Source of the DNA: SAR324 cluster bacterium SAR324-CTD7B
GTDB lineage: Bacteria > SAR324 > NAC60-12
Assembly (NCBI GenBank): GCA_002082305.1
Contig: LSNO01000087.1
Location: 1-41,924, forward strand
Length of the DNA stretch: 41,924 bases
Direction: 5' to 3'
Shown piece by piece: positions 16,504-26,321 of this stretch. The notes under the pieces were generated by a model. That model had not been told where the DNA came from. It saw only the letters and a program-made list of their open reading frames with translations, and did not search any database. Numbering within the stretch: position 1 is the first letter of the stretch; each line of letters starts with the position of its first letter. The translations under genes and the position numbers were made by a program.

Positions 16504-17829
16504 TTAGAGAGAGGCATGAAGAAGATGTGATGCAAGGGCAAGTTTGGCAAAACGATTTAATAATGAACGACCACATTTATTGTAGCTTTCATAACGGTTG
16601 GAAAAAAATGCATAAGTCATTTCAGAGATCCGACGCATATGCATGGCCATACGTTCTGACCACTTAGTAGCATCTCCTATGATAGTGTGATATTTGTCGC
16701 GCTCCATGAACATTACAATTGAATATGCTTTTCTGCCATGAGGCGTATCTATTTCAACAATTCCTCCATTTCCGTTTACACCCTTTACAAATCCGGTCTT
16801 GTCCCAAATTTTTACAGATTTATTTGACGAAAAACAGGTTCCAGCTTTAATTCTGTCTATCAACCATGAGTGTCCGGGCAATTTAAGTAAATGCAGCATT
16901 TTTTTTGATGCAGTCATGTTATTTTCCAGGTTGAATTCAGAACCAATTACACGATTGGACCAAATATTAACAAAAATTTGATTTAAATCTGCTGCAGATA
17001 TTTTATTTTGATAGGTCCGTCCATCTTCAGGAATAGCTTCCGCCAACTTCAGTTCTTTGTATATTTTTGTTTCATTCAGTAAATCCTGGATTTTTTTGGG
17101 GCCGCCTAACAATTTGATAATGGTATTTGTACTTGGGTTGCTGCTGAATCGAATCATTTCCTCAATTTGCCGTTCATACTTCGAAGGTTCTTTTATGTTC
17201 CCGCGAAAGCGCTGAATCATAAAAGCATGAAGTATTGGGACCTTAATCGTACTTGCTGATTTTACACTTTGTCTTGGACGAATAGATACCACATAAGATT
17301 CGGTTGTCAGGTCTTCAACAACGATAAATAATTTGTCTACTGGTTTCAATCTTTTTTGTATATACATTTCTTCCATGTACCGGCTAATACTTGCTTCCAG
17401 CAGAGATGTGAAGGGCATAGAGGCTGGTTTTACTTTGAAAACAGACAAAGGTTTTGGCATATAAATCTTTACATGCTTTTTGGCTACCCATCCTTTTATG
17501 CCTTTTGGGATACGGATTTTGAGCCATTCATGTTTTGGTGAAGACAGGGGCAAAATATGTGTGTCCTTAAGGATCACCTTTAGCACAGGATTCTTAGTAC
17601 TTGGACCGGAACGAACATTTAATGCTGTAGCAGAAACTACTGCAAAGCTGCCTTTAATGACAGAAAATGCCGGTTTATCTTTCGATTGTTTTGCTGAGTA
17701 AAAACCCTGCAATGAGTGAGGTGGAAATTGGTTGGAAAATGGAGAATTCCTTTTTGCGAAAAGCGGACTTAGAGAAAACAATAATAAAAAAAACGGGAGG
17801 CAGACTTCAGGCAGCAAACAAAACAACAT
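16504..17829 (-). CDS. Exported SH3b-domain protein with class A beta-lactamase-like serine hydrolase domain
   Basis: Starting at ATG 17829 the protein has 441 residues and a clean signal peptide (MLFCLLPEVCLPFFLLLF, cut near LFA). Residues about 60-125 are a bacterial SH3 domain (VSATALNVRSGPSTKNPVLK ... KGWVAKKHV), which often binds cell-wall peptides. Residues about 140-410 match the class A beta-lactamase / transpeptidase-like fold. The S-x-x-K motif is S193-T-I-K196, an S-x-N motif is S233-T-N235, and the K-T-G triad is K344-T-G346. SH3b plus this fold suggests a wall-active amidase, carboxypeptidase or sensor rather than a resistance enzyme. A TTG at 17883 would add 18 residues before the signal peptide and is less likely. 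Substrate unknown. Confidence 0.75.
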   Translation of the reverse strand: MLFCLLPEVCLPFFLLLFSLSPLFAKRNSPFSNQFPPHSLQGFYSAKQSKDKPAFSVIKGSFAVVSATALNVRSGPSTKNPVLKVILKDTHILPLSSPKHEWLKIRIPKGIKGWVAKKHVKIYMPKPLSVFKVKPASMPFTSLLEASISRYMEEMYIQKRLKPVDKLFIVVEDLTTESYVVSIRPRQSVKSASTIKVPILHAFMIQRFRGNIKEPSKYERQIEEMIRFSSNPSTNTIIKLLGGPKKIQDLLNETKIYKELKLAEAIPEDGRTYQNKISAADLNQIFVNIWSNRVIGSEFNLENNMTASKKMLHLLKLPGHSWLIDRIKAGTCFSSNKSVKIWDKTGFVKGVNGNGGIVEIDTPHGRKAYSIVMFMERDKYHTIIGDATKWSERMAMHMRRISEMTYAFFSNRYESYNKCGRSLLNRFAKLALASHLLHASL

Positions 17830-18058
17830 AGTGCTGCCATTTGCTCTTATTAAACTGAGTCTATTTTTCAAAGTAAAACTCAAAGAAAATTAGCTGCTAG
17901 AAATGCGGCAGCTCCTGCAGTGTGATTTTCCGATGAGATTCGAAAGGGTGGGGTGCCTTCAAATCATTCAATGGGAAGGCTGAAAGAAAAGAGTTCCCGA
18001 GTCCTGGAAAAGGCGAATTAGGTATTTCCGATTTTATAATGACAGAAATTAACCGTAC

Positions 18059-18163
18059 TTACTCTTTGCGAATTCGACTGATGTTAGTCAAAAAAACAAT
18101 TCCTGGAATAATTATGAATCCAATTACCAAAACACTGAATACAATCGTCCAACTCAGTCCCAT
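18059..18163 (-). CDS. Small single-span membrane protein, 34 residues
   Basis: A short reading frame from ATG 18163 to TAA 18059 encodes MGLSWTIVFSVLVIGFIIIP then GIVFLTNISRIRKE. It has one hydrophobic span of about 22 residues and a basic cytoplasmic tail. AAAGGAGC lies seven bases upstream of the ATG, one of the best ribosome sites in the window, which is the main reason to call it real. It sits alone between the SPOR-domain gene and the SH3b/beta-lactamase-fold gene on the same strand. The residue pattern resembles small accessory subunits of membrane complexes, but no family is recognised. Confidence 0.6.
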   Translation of the reverse strand: MGLSWTIVFSVLVIGFIIIPGIVFLTNISRIRKE

Positions 18164-18330
18164 TTATGCTCCTTTAAATTAAAGTATTTGAAAAATCCTG
18201 ATAATAAACTCTATTCTAATAAAATTAAAAAGCAAACTAAAATCAACAGTCCATTGAATAGACTTAGTGCCAAACTGTACCTAAATATCAGGAAAGTCTT
18301 ACTTAGTCAAAATCTAAATATCAGTCATTA

Positions 18331-19428
18331 TTATTTATTTTTTACTGAAAATACAAAAGCTCCTCTAAAATCAGGGTTGTTTTGTTTCAGTCTATTGCGC
18401 AACTTCTCAGCTTCTTTTTTTGATTTTAACCCGCCAATTTGAACTTTTTGAAAAAGTATTTTTTGTGTAGTACGTTGTATTTTAAAAAAAATCTGATTCT
18501 TAAAAGCTTGATTTAAGTATGTTCTTACTCTATTAGCCGTTTCCAGTTCTGGAAATAAACCTAGGGAAACCTGGAACCCTTTTTTTATCGATTTACGATA
18601 AGCGTATCCTGCCAGAGATTTGTCGGAGTTAATTTTCTTTACAATTTTTGCTGATTTTTCTTCTCCCAAAACATTTGTTGATATCACTTCGGCTATACCG
18701 GAACTTTCACTGGAAGTCCGGACACGTGTTTTATAGCCAAGGCTTTGTAATTGAAGGCTACTTTCATTTACACATTCATGGGAGATACAGGAAATAACCT
18801 GTATGTAATAACTGTATTTATTTGTTTTGGTCCTAAGTTTTGACTTTTTAGGTTTAGGTTTGCTGAGTTTTGCAACAGGAGGGGGTTTTGGAGGAGGTTC
18901 TAACACTGTTTCAGGCGATTGAGTTTCAGAAGGAGTGGCCAAGTAATATAGAACTGCAATCGTGATGGAGCCCAAAATCAAACCGGATACGCAGGATAGA
19001 ATTACCGCTTTTAGCGGAAAACCTTTGGAGGCTGCTTTCCTTTTTGATTCTTGCTCCTGCTTTTCTTCGTCGTCATCTATTTCCTCATCTCCCAGACCAT
19101 CGTCATCATCAACTTCGTCCAGATCATCATCACCAAGGTTATGATCTTCTTCCTGAACATCGTCATCATCATGGTTATGGTCATCTACCTGAACATCGTC
19201 TTCATCATTGTTTTGGTCATCTTCGTTGTCATCATTTTTGGTTTCTTCACTTTCACTATTATCATCACTTTCCAGGTCATCAATTGTAGAAAGATCTTCG
19301 AAAAATGAATCCAATTCACTATCACCCTCATCTTCTCCATCATTTTCCATGAAAGAGTCGAGTTGTTCACCAAAATCGTCACCAAAATCATCCAGTCCTT
19401 CAAGTCCGTCAATTTTTTCTTCAGACAT
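18331..19428 (-). CDS. SPOR-domain membrane protein with extreme acidic N-terminal region
   Basis: This 365-residue protein has three parts. Residues 1-128 are strongly acidic, largely Asp and Glu, with an imperfect repeat around DDVQVDDHNHDDDDVQEEDH (78-97). A Lys/Arg cluster precedes one membrane span, AVILSCVSGLILGSITIAVL (about 141-160). A Pro/Lys linker leads to a C-terminal region (about 205-365) with two SPOR-like units (YSYYIQVISC ... and GFQVSLGLFPELETANRV ...). Under the positive-inside rule the acidic part is cytoplasmic and the SPOR part periplasmic. SPOR domains bind denuded glycan at division septa, so a cell-division or wall role is likely. The acidic region is unusual and may bind a basic partner. 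Its codons give a GAT/GAC-rich repetitive DNA stretch at about 19060-19210. Confidence 0.8.
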   Translation of the reverse strand: MSEEKIDGLEGLDDFGDDFGEQLDSFMENDGEDEGDSELDSFFEDLSTIDDLESDDNSESEETKNDDNEDDQNNDEDDVQVDDHNHDDDDVQEEDHNLGDDDLDEVDDDDGLGDEEIDDDEEKQEQESKRKAASKGFPLKAVILSCVSGLILGSITIAVLYYLATPSETQSPETVLEPPPKPPPVAKLSKPKPKKSKLRTKTNKYSYYIQVISCISHECVNESSLQLQSLGYKTRVRTSSESSGIAEVISTNVLGEEKSAKIVKKINSDKSLAGYAYRKSIKKGFQVSLGLFPELETANRVRTYLNQAFKNQIFFKIQRTTQKILFQKVQIGGLKSKKEAEKLRNRLKQNNPDFRGAFVFSVKNK

Positions 19429-19637
19429 ATCTCATTTTCTGTTGGAATGTTGTTTGGTGAATTGATTAAGTTATGTAGTCGTAAAAATTAGATTTTGTCA
19501 CATAATCATCACAGATCTACTAAAGATACAGAAAACTTTTCTATAAAACATTCCTCTGTGATCTCTTTATATCAGTGGTTGATCGTATATCTGGTTGGTT
19601 TGTTAGTTTCAGAGAAGCTATCAAAAATGGTTGTGCA

Positions 19638-20435
19638 TTATTGCTCTTTTCCATTTTCAACGGGTTTGTTCATCAAATGAAAAAGGTATAAACCACGTAA
19701 AGTCAAATCATCATGAAAAATAACTTCAGGCAGAATCGGTAATAATTTATTCGCTAAACCACCTGTAATAACAACAGTAGGATAAGGCTGGTCCATTTGT
19801 ACAATTTCTTTCGCTAATTTGTCAATCAACGAATCTATCATACCACCATAACCATAAATGAGGCCGGACTTAACGCTATCTGTCGTATTTTTACCTATTA
19901 AATTTTCTGGAATTTCAAGATTTACTTGAAAAAGTTGGGCTGCCCTGGAAAATAATACTTCGGCTGATATTAACAATCCTGGGCAAATCACTCCTCCTTC
20001 AAAGCTCCCTTCTGCAGTGACTACATCCAAAGTTGTGGCTGTTCCGCAATCAATAATTATCAGCGAAGTTTTATATTGCTGGTATGCAGCAAGGGCATTA
20101 ATAAGTCTGTCTTGGCCAACTTTTGCAGGTATTTCAGTGTTGATTTCAATGCCAAAATTCAGATCGCTGTTTACTATTATAGGCGGTTGACCAACCAAAT
20201 TTTCGATTAGATTAAGAAAAACATTTGTCAGTTCAGGAACAACAGAACTAAGAACTGCTCCATCTACGTCTTCCAAGCTGAAATCGCATGCGAAAAGCAT
20301 ACCCCGAACCAGCATTTCATATTCATCTACACTCTGATGATGAACAGTATGCAAGCGCCAATTCTGCAGTAATTCAGAATCTTTGAAAATACCAAGAACT
20401 ATGTCACTGTTACCTATGTCAGCAGCTAGAATCAT
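19638..20435 (-). CDS. coaX: Type III pantothenate kinase
   Basis: CoaX phosphorylates pantothenate in the first committed step of coenzyme A synthesis. The 265-residue protein has the ASKHA fold: phosphate-1 loop MILAADIGNSDIVLGIF, then IPAKVGQDRLINALAA (pantothenate site) and IIDCGTATTLDVV (phosphate-2). GGVICPGLLISAEVLFSRAA and the adenosine motif VVITGGLA follow. Only four bases separate it from the birA stop, and AAAAGGTAA just upstream serves as its ribosome site, so gspK-birA-coaX is one operon. The birA-coaX pairing is common across bacteria. The 209 bp downstream contain an 8-base inverted repeat (19508-19515 with 19555-19562) of unknown meaning. Confidence 0.95.
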   Translation of the reverse strand: MILAADIGNSDIVLGIFKDSELLQNWRLHTVHHQSVDEYEMLVRGMLFACDFSLEDVDGAVLSSVVPELTNVFLNLIENLVGQPPIIVNSDLNFGIEINTEIPAKVGQDRLINALAAYQQYKTSLIIIDCGTATTLDVVTAEGSFEGGVICPGLLISAEVLFSRAAQLFQVNLEIPENLIGKNTTDSVKSGLIYGYGGMIDSLIDKLAKEIVQMDQPYPTVVITGGLANKLLPILPEVIFHDDLTLRGLYLFHLMNKPVENGKEQ

Positions 20436-20439
20436 TAAT

Positions 20440-21285
20440 TTACCTTTTCATATCAAAAATGTCTCCTGAAACATGTGTCAGTATTTGACCAGAATCTGTC
20501 CGTATTTGCAGATAACCTTCTCTTGTCAAACCCTCAATGATACCAACTGTTCCGGAGTCTTTTACTCGTTCTTCTACGTTATTCAAACTACAAACCTTCC
20601 TGCCTAATGCCTTAGCCCGCTGCAACCATTCCTGCAGCAATGAGGAACGACCTGAGGTTGTTTTATCAGAATTTTGTGTGTTAGCAGAGACTAGACTAAA
20701 TTTTTCCAGACAGCTATCTAATTCTAGCAGAAGCTGCTGAAAAATTGATTCATTATTAAGAACTGGTGCTGATTCAGTTTTAGATGATATGTCTGAAATT
20801 GGTGACATTTCAGACTCTATTGTCGTCACAATATTCTGTAATTCTTCAGGATAATCATTAGGACAGCCTTTTGTGTTTAAACCGATTCCCATGATTAAGA
20901 CAGGAAAACTATGATCGGGGATATTGATTGTTTCGAGCAATATTCCACAGATTTTCTTTTCGTTTACCAGTACATCATTGGGCCATTTAAGCCGGATATT
21001 TTTGACATAATTTTCAAGAACACGAGCTACAGCCACTCCTGCTAATAAAGCAAATATTTGAATCTCTTCAAGTGGCAAATTTGGGTGCAAAACTACGGAA
21101 AAAGTTACGTTATTTCCTATTACAGAAGTAAACTTTCTGCCGGCTCTTCCACGTCCCGAAACCTGCATTTCTGCAATCACCACCAAGCCGTTCCTTTGCA
21201 GCAGCTCACTTTTGTCTTTCAGGTATGAATTTGTTGAATCGATTTCCTTCAGACGTATAATGTGACAGCCAATATTTTCAGACAT
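20440..21285 (-). CDS. birA: Biotin--[acetyl-CoA-carboxylase] ligase
   Basis: BirA activates biotin with ATP and attaches it to the carrier lysine of acetyl-CoA carboxylase. The 281-residue protein starts directly with the catalytic domain (RLKEIDSTNSYLKD) and lacks the N-terminal helix-turn-helix of repressor-type BirA, so it is a ligase only. Biotin and ATP site motifs are SGRGRAGRKF (about 43-52) and LKWPNDVLVNEKKICGILLE (about 98-117). A long insert (about 150-205) rich in Ser and Thr precedes the C-terminal SH3-like domain (GTVGIIEGLTREGYLQIRTD). It begins six bases after the gspK stop. Confidence 0.93.
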   Translation of the reverse strand: MSENIGCHIIRLKEIDSTNSYLKDKSELLQRNGLVVIAEMQVSGRGRAGRKFTSVIGNNVTFSVVLHPNLPLEEIQIFALLAGVAVARVLENYVKNIRLKWPNDVLVNEKKICGILLETINIPDHSFPVLIMGIGLNTKGCPNDYPEELQNIVTTIESEMSPISDISSKTESAPVLNNESIFQQLLLELDSCLEKFSLVSANTQNSDKTTSGRSSLLQEWLQRAKALGRKVCSLNNVEERVKDSGTVGIIEGLTREGYLQIRTDSGQILTHVSGDIFDMKR

Positions 21286-21291
21286 TGTTAT

Positions 21292-22485
21292 TTAGCGCAA
21301 CAAAAATTCGTGGATTATAAGCTTTTCAACAGAATGGTCAGGTTTTCTGTTCACCGACACAAACGCATTCACTTCTGCTTGTACATTTTCGATTTCGGTT
21401 TTCAGGTTGATTTCATACCAATTACTGTAAGGAATGAAGAATTGCTTGGCGACAACCGGCAAATCAGAAGTTGCAGGACTTGAATCTAAAGATTTTTGTA
21501 TTTCAGAACTTGAATGGTATGTTTTACCTTTTTCTCCCCTAGTTATTAATTTTAGTGTAGATCCTATTTCTATAGCTTTTGCTATAAATGTTTGGGAGGT
21601 AATGCTATCAGCTTGATTTTCAAACTGCATCAAAAACTCAACAATCTCATTTTCTGTTGCAAGGTTGACATTTATACGTGGTTGTTCAAAACCTTCTGCC
21701 CTATTTTCGACTGGAAAAACCGTAAAATATTTTTTCCAGTTTCCTGGTCCTGATTGAGAATTATCTAAAGGAATTCCGCTTTCAGCAATACCGTCAATCA
21801 GTAGAATTTCGCTAAGTTTATCCAACTTTTGATTCTTGATTTCATATTCAGTTTGCAAATCCTGGTAGTGTTCTATTCCTATCATTTCATATGGTTCCTG
21901 GTCCCCATCAGTCCAATCGAACAAGGCAGCATAAATTCTGTCGATGGAAGAAATTCCCAAAGAGACTTGACCGGACACAGATTTCATATTTTTTAGTATA
22001 TTCACAAACTGGTTATGCAAATCTAAATCTTCCGGTGTTCCAGGATTGTTCTTCCGGATTCGATTCAAATTGAACAAATGATCAATCGGACGAATATATG
22101 GTGTATAAAAAATTACATCAGGAAAATCAGCAATTACTCCTGCAATTAATTTTACAGGTTTGCAGGGATTTAAAAGAGTGCAGTCCTTTCCAGAAAATTC
22201 ACTAAAATTATACTGTAATCCCTGTAAGTAGACTCGAAAAAATTTAACCTCGTTTTGACCTTTCAACCCTTCCAGTACAGCCTTAAACATAGATTTGACA
22301 GCATTCCTGGCTTTGAATGAAGCTTGGTAATTTTGGATACCCCTTGTCTCGAGTTTTGTTTCAAAAGAAAACTCTGTCATGAAAACGGCAAGCAGGGCTA
22401 AAATTACCAGCGTGATCAACAAAGCAATTCCACGTTGCGGACTTTTATATAAGTGTGAAGGTGGGGTCACTAAAAGGTGAGACAT
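21292..22485 (-). CDS. gspK: Type II secretion minor pseudopilin GspK
   Basis: The 397-residue protein has a leader and hydrophobic helix typical of pseudopilins: QRGIALLITLVILALLAVFM (about 17-36), with the prepilin peptidase cut expected after the Gly. Position 5 of the mature chain is not Glu (RG-IALLI), as expected for GspK, which caps the pseudopilus tip. The large periplasmic region with INVNLATENEIVEFLMQFE resembles the helix-hairpin segment of GspK. No other gsp gene is in the window; upstream is nrdJ. It leads the gspK-birA-coaX string. The tail (about 345-397) is not recognised. Confidence 0.85.
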   Translation of the reverse strand: MSHLLVTPPSHLYKSPQRGIALLITLVILALLAVFMTEFSFETKLETRGIQNYQASFKARNAVKSMFKAVLEGLKGQNEVKFFRVYLQGLQYNFSEFSGKDCTLLNPCKPVKLIAGVIADFPDVIFYTPYIRPIDHLFNLNRIRKNNPGTPEDLDLHNQFVNILKNMKSVSGQVSLGISSIDRIYAALFDWTDGDQEPYEMIGIEHYQDLQTEYEIKNQKLDKLSEILLIDGIAESGIPLDNSQSGPGNWKKYFTVFPVENRAEGFEQPRINVNLATENEIVEFLMQFENQADSITSQTFIAKAIEIGSTLKLITRGEKGKTYHSSSEIQKSLDSSPATSDLPVVAKQFFIPYSNWYEINLKTEIENVQAEVNAFVSVNRKPDHSVEKLIIHEFLLR

Positions 22486-22622
22486 GAATTTTTAGATTTG
22501 CAGGCTGAGATTAACACCTCAACCCGCAGTCCAAAGTTTTCATTAGCGTAAAATTTTAAGGCCGTTGCTTGACAGGAAATAGAAGAGCTGTTTTTGCTCA
22601 CGGCTACAATACTGCTAATATT

Positions 22623-25600
22623 TTATGAACAACCACTGGTTGCTCCACAGGAAGCACATTTGAGGCATGAACCGTTACGTACCATAGTGAACTGCTGACA
22701 GGTGTGACAGGCTTCACCCTCATAACCCTTCATTCGTGCTTCTTGAACAAGGGTTGTTGTGGAACGTTCCTGTGTCTCCCAACTTTCTGTCGATGTATCA
22801 GTACCAAAATCTGAATTGCCAGTAAATTCAGCATGTACCTGTTCCGGTTTTGGATCAGAATTTTTTAACAGAGCAAAATCTACTCCTTCAAAATCGCTTT
22901 CCTCCTGTTCCAGAAAGGCCAGACTTTCTTCAGTGCTGAGAGTCCTCTCCGAAACTACTTGTTCGTTGTCAAACTCGGGTTGATCCTCATTTTGTGTATG
23001 TACTGCACTGGCTTGTAACTCGTCAGAATTGACCTGAGCCAGATCGTTGCGACCAAGGTAAGAAATTGCAAGTTCACGGAAAATGTAATCAATGATGGAT
23101 GTACTCATTTTGATTGAGTCATTTCCAGAAACCATACCGTTTGGTTCAAAACGTGTAAAAATAAAGGCTTCCACAAATTCTTCCAGTGGTACACCATGCT
23201 GCAAGCCCAGTGAAATTGCAATTGCAAAGCTGTTCATCAAGCTTCTGAAAGCGGCTCCCTCTTTGTGCATATCAAGAAAAATTTCGCCTATTGTACCATC
23301 TTCATATTCACCGGTACGCAGATAGAGTTTGTGCCCTCCGATGACCGCTTTTTGAGTGTAGCCACTGCGACGGTGTGGTAATTTTCTGCGTTTGGCTATG
23401 TAGCGGTGAATTATTTTTTCCGCAATCCGGACTTGTTCCGGTTTTTCAGCAGCAATATCCCCTTCAACCTCATCTTCGTCCCACAAGTACTCCTCCACAT
23501 TCACATTAAGTGGCTGACTAAGTTTGGAACCGTCGCGATATAGCGCGTTGCACTTCAATCCGTAATGCCAGGAAGAGGATAAAGCCTCTTTAATATCAGT
23601 GATATTAACTTCATTTGGCATATTGATAGTTTTGGAGATGGATCCGGAAATAAAAGGCTGGGCCACTGCCATCATGCGGATGTGCGCTTCTGGAGCAATA
23701 AAACGTTTACCTTTTCGACCGCATTTGTTTGCGCAGTCAAAAACGCTGTAATGTTCCGGTTTGATGTGCGGAGCATCCTCAATTGTCATTGTTCCGCAAA
23801 TATAATCGTTTGCAGCCTCAATTTCTTTACTGCTGAACCCGAGATGCTTGAGAATACTGAAGTCAAAATCTCCCAGTTGCTCGTCACTCAATCCCAGCGT
23901 TTCCTTACAAAATGACTCACCAAGAGTATACATGTTAAAAACAAAGCTGATATCAAATGCAGTAGGCAATTGTTCTTCAATGCGTTTTAGGACCTCGCTC
24001 GTAAATCCTTTGGTACGCAAAATGTTTGCATTGATGCAGGGGCTTCCGTCCAGTCGTGCGTGCCCTTTGATATAGTGTACAATGTCAGTAACTTCCGAGT
24101 CGTCATATCCAAGTTTATATAAAGCCGGTGGAATCGAATTGTTAATGATTTTGAAATAACCGCCGCCTGCAAGTTTCTTGAACTTAACCAAAGCAAAGTC
24201 CGGCTCGATTCCGGTAGTATCACAATCCATCAGTAAACCGATAGTTCCAGTTGGTGCAATCACAGTGACCTGTGCGTTACGGAAACCGTGTTTTTCTCCC
24301 AGTTTTAGGGCCGTATTGGCATCTTGTTGAGCTGCCTTCAGCAGTTCTGGAGGACAGTGCTGACTGTCTATTCCAACCGGTTTGATGGTCAATCCTTCAT
24401 ATTCACTATCCGGTGCACGAAATGCAGCCCGCCGATGATTCCTGATCACCCGCAGCATATTATCCTTGTTCTTTTCGTAGCCGGAAAATGTACCAAGCTC
24501 TTTCGCCATTTCAGCAGAAGTTGCGTAAGAAGTCATGTGCATAATGGAAGTCACGGCACCACAAATAGCAAGGGCTTTTGCAGAATCATAAGGAATACCG
24601 TTAACCATTAAATATGTCCCCATATTGGCGTAACCCAAGCCAAGAGTGCGGAACTCGTAAGAGAGATCTGCAATGTTTCTGCTTGGAAATTGTGCCATCA
24701 AAACACTAATTTCCAGAACTATTGTCCAAATTCTTGAACCATGACGCAATTTTACAATATCAAGTTCTCCCGTTTTAGGATCTCGAAACTGAAGCAAATT
24801 CAACGAAGCCAAATTGCAGGCTGTATCATCCAAAAACATGTACTCACTGCATGGGTTAGATGCCCGAATTGGACCATCAGCCGGACATGTGTGCCACTCG
24901 TTGATTGTTGAGTCAAACTGAATTCCAGGATCCGCAGAAGCCCAGGCTGCGTATGCAATTTCTTCCCAAAGTTCGGTAGCCTTTAGTTTTTTGCAAGGAA
25001 CCGGCTCTCTGCCTTCTTTTTCTGCTTTGACCTTTTCAACTCGCCAGTAGAGATTCCAGTCTTTGCCCTGTTCAACTGCTTGCATGAAAGCATTATTCAA
25101 GCGAACAGAATTATTAGAGTTTTGCCCGCCAACTGTTTGGTATGCTTCAGAATTCCAATCAGTATCGAACTCATCAAACAATACTCCAGTATATCCCTGT
25201 TTGGATAAATGGATTATGCGGTACACGTAGCTGAAAGGCATAGATGCCAAACGGGAAGCTTTGACAACAGAGCGCAGATCTTTGTTAAGTTCAATATCAA
25301 ACTTTTCAGACTCATTCTCCCAGCCGTGAATTGCTTCAAACAACTCTTTGATCAGCCTTTTCATCGTTTTGGAACCTGAAACCAGAGCGGCAACTTTTTG
25401 TTCCTCGTGAACTTTCCAGTTAATAAATTGTTCAATATCAGGATGATCTGCATCCAGACAGACCATTTTAGCTGCACGACGTGTTGTACCACCGGACTTG
25501 ATGGCACCCGCAGCTGAATCTCCAATTTTAAGAAATGACATTAGTCCGGAAGAAACACCACCACCGGAAAGCGGCTCTGCATCACCGCGCAAATCAGAAA

Positions 25601-26321
25601 AATTAGAACCTGTTCCTGAACCATATTTAAATAGACGGGCTTCACGGGTCCACAAATCCATTATGCCGCCATCTCGTACCAAATCGTCCTTCACTGATTG
25701 GATGAAACATGCATGTGGTTGTGGTCGTGTGTATGCATCTTTAGAAGGCATTACTTCTTCTGTTTTTGGATCTACGAAAAAATGTCCTTGTGCTGGTCCG
25801 TTCAAACCATAGGCCCAGTTAAGTCCGGTATTGAACCATTGAGGAGAGTTTGGTGCAGCCATTTGATTGGCCAGCATATGACATAATTCGTCATAAAATG
25901 CCCTCGCATCTTCTTCTGTGTCGAAATAGTTGTGTTTGTAACCCCAATACGTCCAGCAACCGGCAAGCCGATGAAAAACTTCTCTCGCATCGGTTTCCGA
26001 AACGGTAGTATCAACTGCTGAAGAATCTGCCTCTGAAGCTTCCTGATCAGCCTTAGCCTGGTCATAAAGAGAGGGTTGCAGCCAGTCAGGAACTCCTTTT
26101 TCTTTTGCGGATTTCAAGTGCTTTGGTATGCCGGCTTTGCGAAAATATTTCTGTGCCAGGATGTCAGTGGCGACCTGTGACCAATGTTTTGGTACAGACA
26201 CATTATCCCACTTGGAGACTATTGAACCGTCCGGGTTCCGGATAACGGAAGCACGGTTTTCAAATTCTATTGATCCGTACGGACTTTCACCTTCCATGGT
26301 GAACAGGCGCTTAATTTTCAT
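22623..26321 (-). CDS. nrdJ: Vitamin B12-dependent (class II) ribonucleoside-diphosphate reductase
   Basis: At 1232 residues this is a full-length class II reductase making deoxyribonucleotides with adenosylcobalamin, independent of oxygen. The redox cysteine is in PHACFIQSV (C205). [20 protein letters not shown] (489-508) carries the active-site N, C and E residues. [20 protein letters not shown] and the later [21 protein letters not shown] region, given here in part, fit the family. The C-terminus ends in a zinc-ribbon-like CHTC ... CLKCASC and a final GCS cysteine, typical of this long NrdJ type. AAAAGG precedes the ATG. No cobalamin riboswitch is evident upstream, but a 13-bp inverted repeat is present. 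Confidence 0.95.
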   Translation of the reverse strand: MKIKRLFTMEGESPYGSIEFENRASVIRNPDGSIVSKWDNVSVPKHWSQVATDILAQKYFRKAGIPKHLKSAKEKGVPDWLQPSLYDQAKADQEASEADSSAVDTTVSETDAREVFHRLAGCWTYWGYKHNYFDTEEDARAFYDELCHMLANQMAAPNSPQWFNTGLNWAYGLNGPAQGHFFVDPKTEEVMPSKDAYTRPQPHACFIQSVKDDLVRDGGIMDLWTREARLFKYGSGTGSNFSDLRGDAEPLSGGGVSSGLMSFLKIGDSAAGAIKSGGTTRRAAKMVCLDADHPDIEQFINWKVHEEQKVAALVSGSKTMKRLIKELFEAIHGWENESEKFDIELNKDLRSVVKASRLASMPFSYVYRIIHLSKQGYTGVLFDEFDTDWNSEAYQTVGGQNSNNSVRLNNAFMQAVEQGKDWNLYWRVEKVKAEKEGREPVPCKKLKATELWEEIAYAAWASADPGIQFDSTINEWHTCPADGPIRASNPCSEYMFLDDTACNLASLNLLQFRDPKTGELDIVKLRHGSRIWTIVLEISVLMAQFPSRNIADLSYEFRTLGLGYANMGTYLMVNGIPYDSAKALAICGAVTSIMHMTSYATSAEMAKELGTFSGYEKNKDNMLRVIRNHRRAAFRAPDSEYEGLTIKPVGIDSQHCPPELLKAAQQDANTALKLGEKHGFRNAQVTVIAPTGTIGLLMDCDTTGIEPDFALVKFKKLAGGGYFKIINNSIPPALYKLGYDDSEVTDIVHYIKGHARLDGSPCINANILRTKGFTSEVLKRIEEQLPTAFDISFVFNMYTLGESFCKETLGLSDEQLGDFDFSILKHLGFSSKEIEAANDYICGTMTIEDAPHIKPEHYSVFDCANKCGRKGKRFIAPEAHIRMMAVAQPFISGSISKTINMPNEVNITDIKEALSSSWHYGLKCNALYRDGSKLSQPLNVNVEEYLWDEDEVEGDIAAEKPEQVRIAEKIIHRYIAKRRKLPHRRSGYTQKAVIGGHKLYLRTGEYEDGTIGEIFLDMHKEGAAFRSLMNSFAIAISLGLQHGVPLEEFVEAFIFTRFEPNGMVSGNDSIKMSTSIIDYIFRELAISYLGRNDLAQVNSDELQASAVHTQNEDQPEFDNEQVVSERTLSTEESLAFLEQEESDFEGVDFALLKNSDPKPEQVHAEFTGNSDFGTDTSTESWETQERSTTTLVQEARMKGYEGEACHTCQQFTMVRNGSCLKCASCGATSGCS

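Noticed and set aside
17900..17990. Possible tRNA suggested by a TTCGAATC-like stretch on the minus strand
   Set aside because: The flanks do not form a T-stem, and no acceptor stem or anticodon arm can be drawn.
19508..19562. 8-bp inverted repeat ATCACAGA / TCTGTGAT downstream of coaX
   Set aside because: Arms are short for a 39-base spacer and there is no T-run; likely chance in AT-rich DNA.
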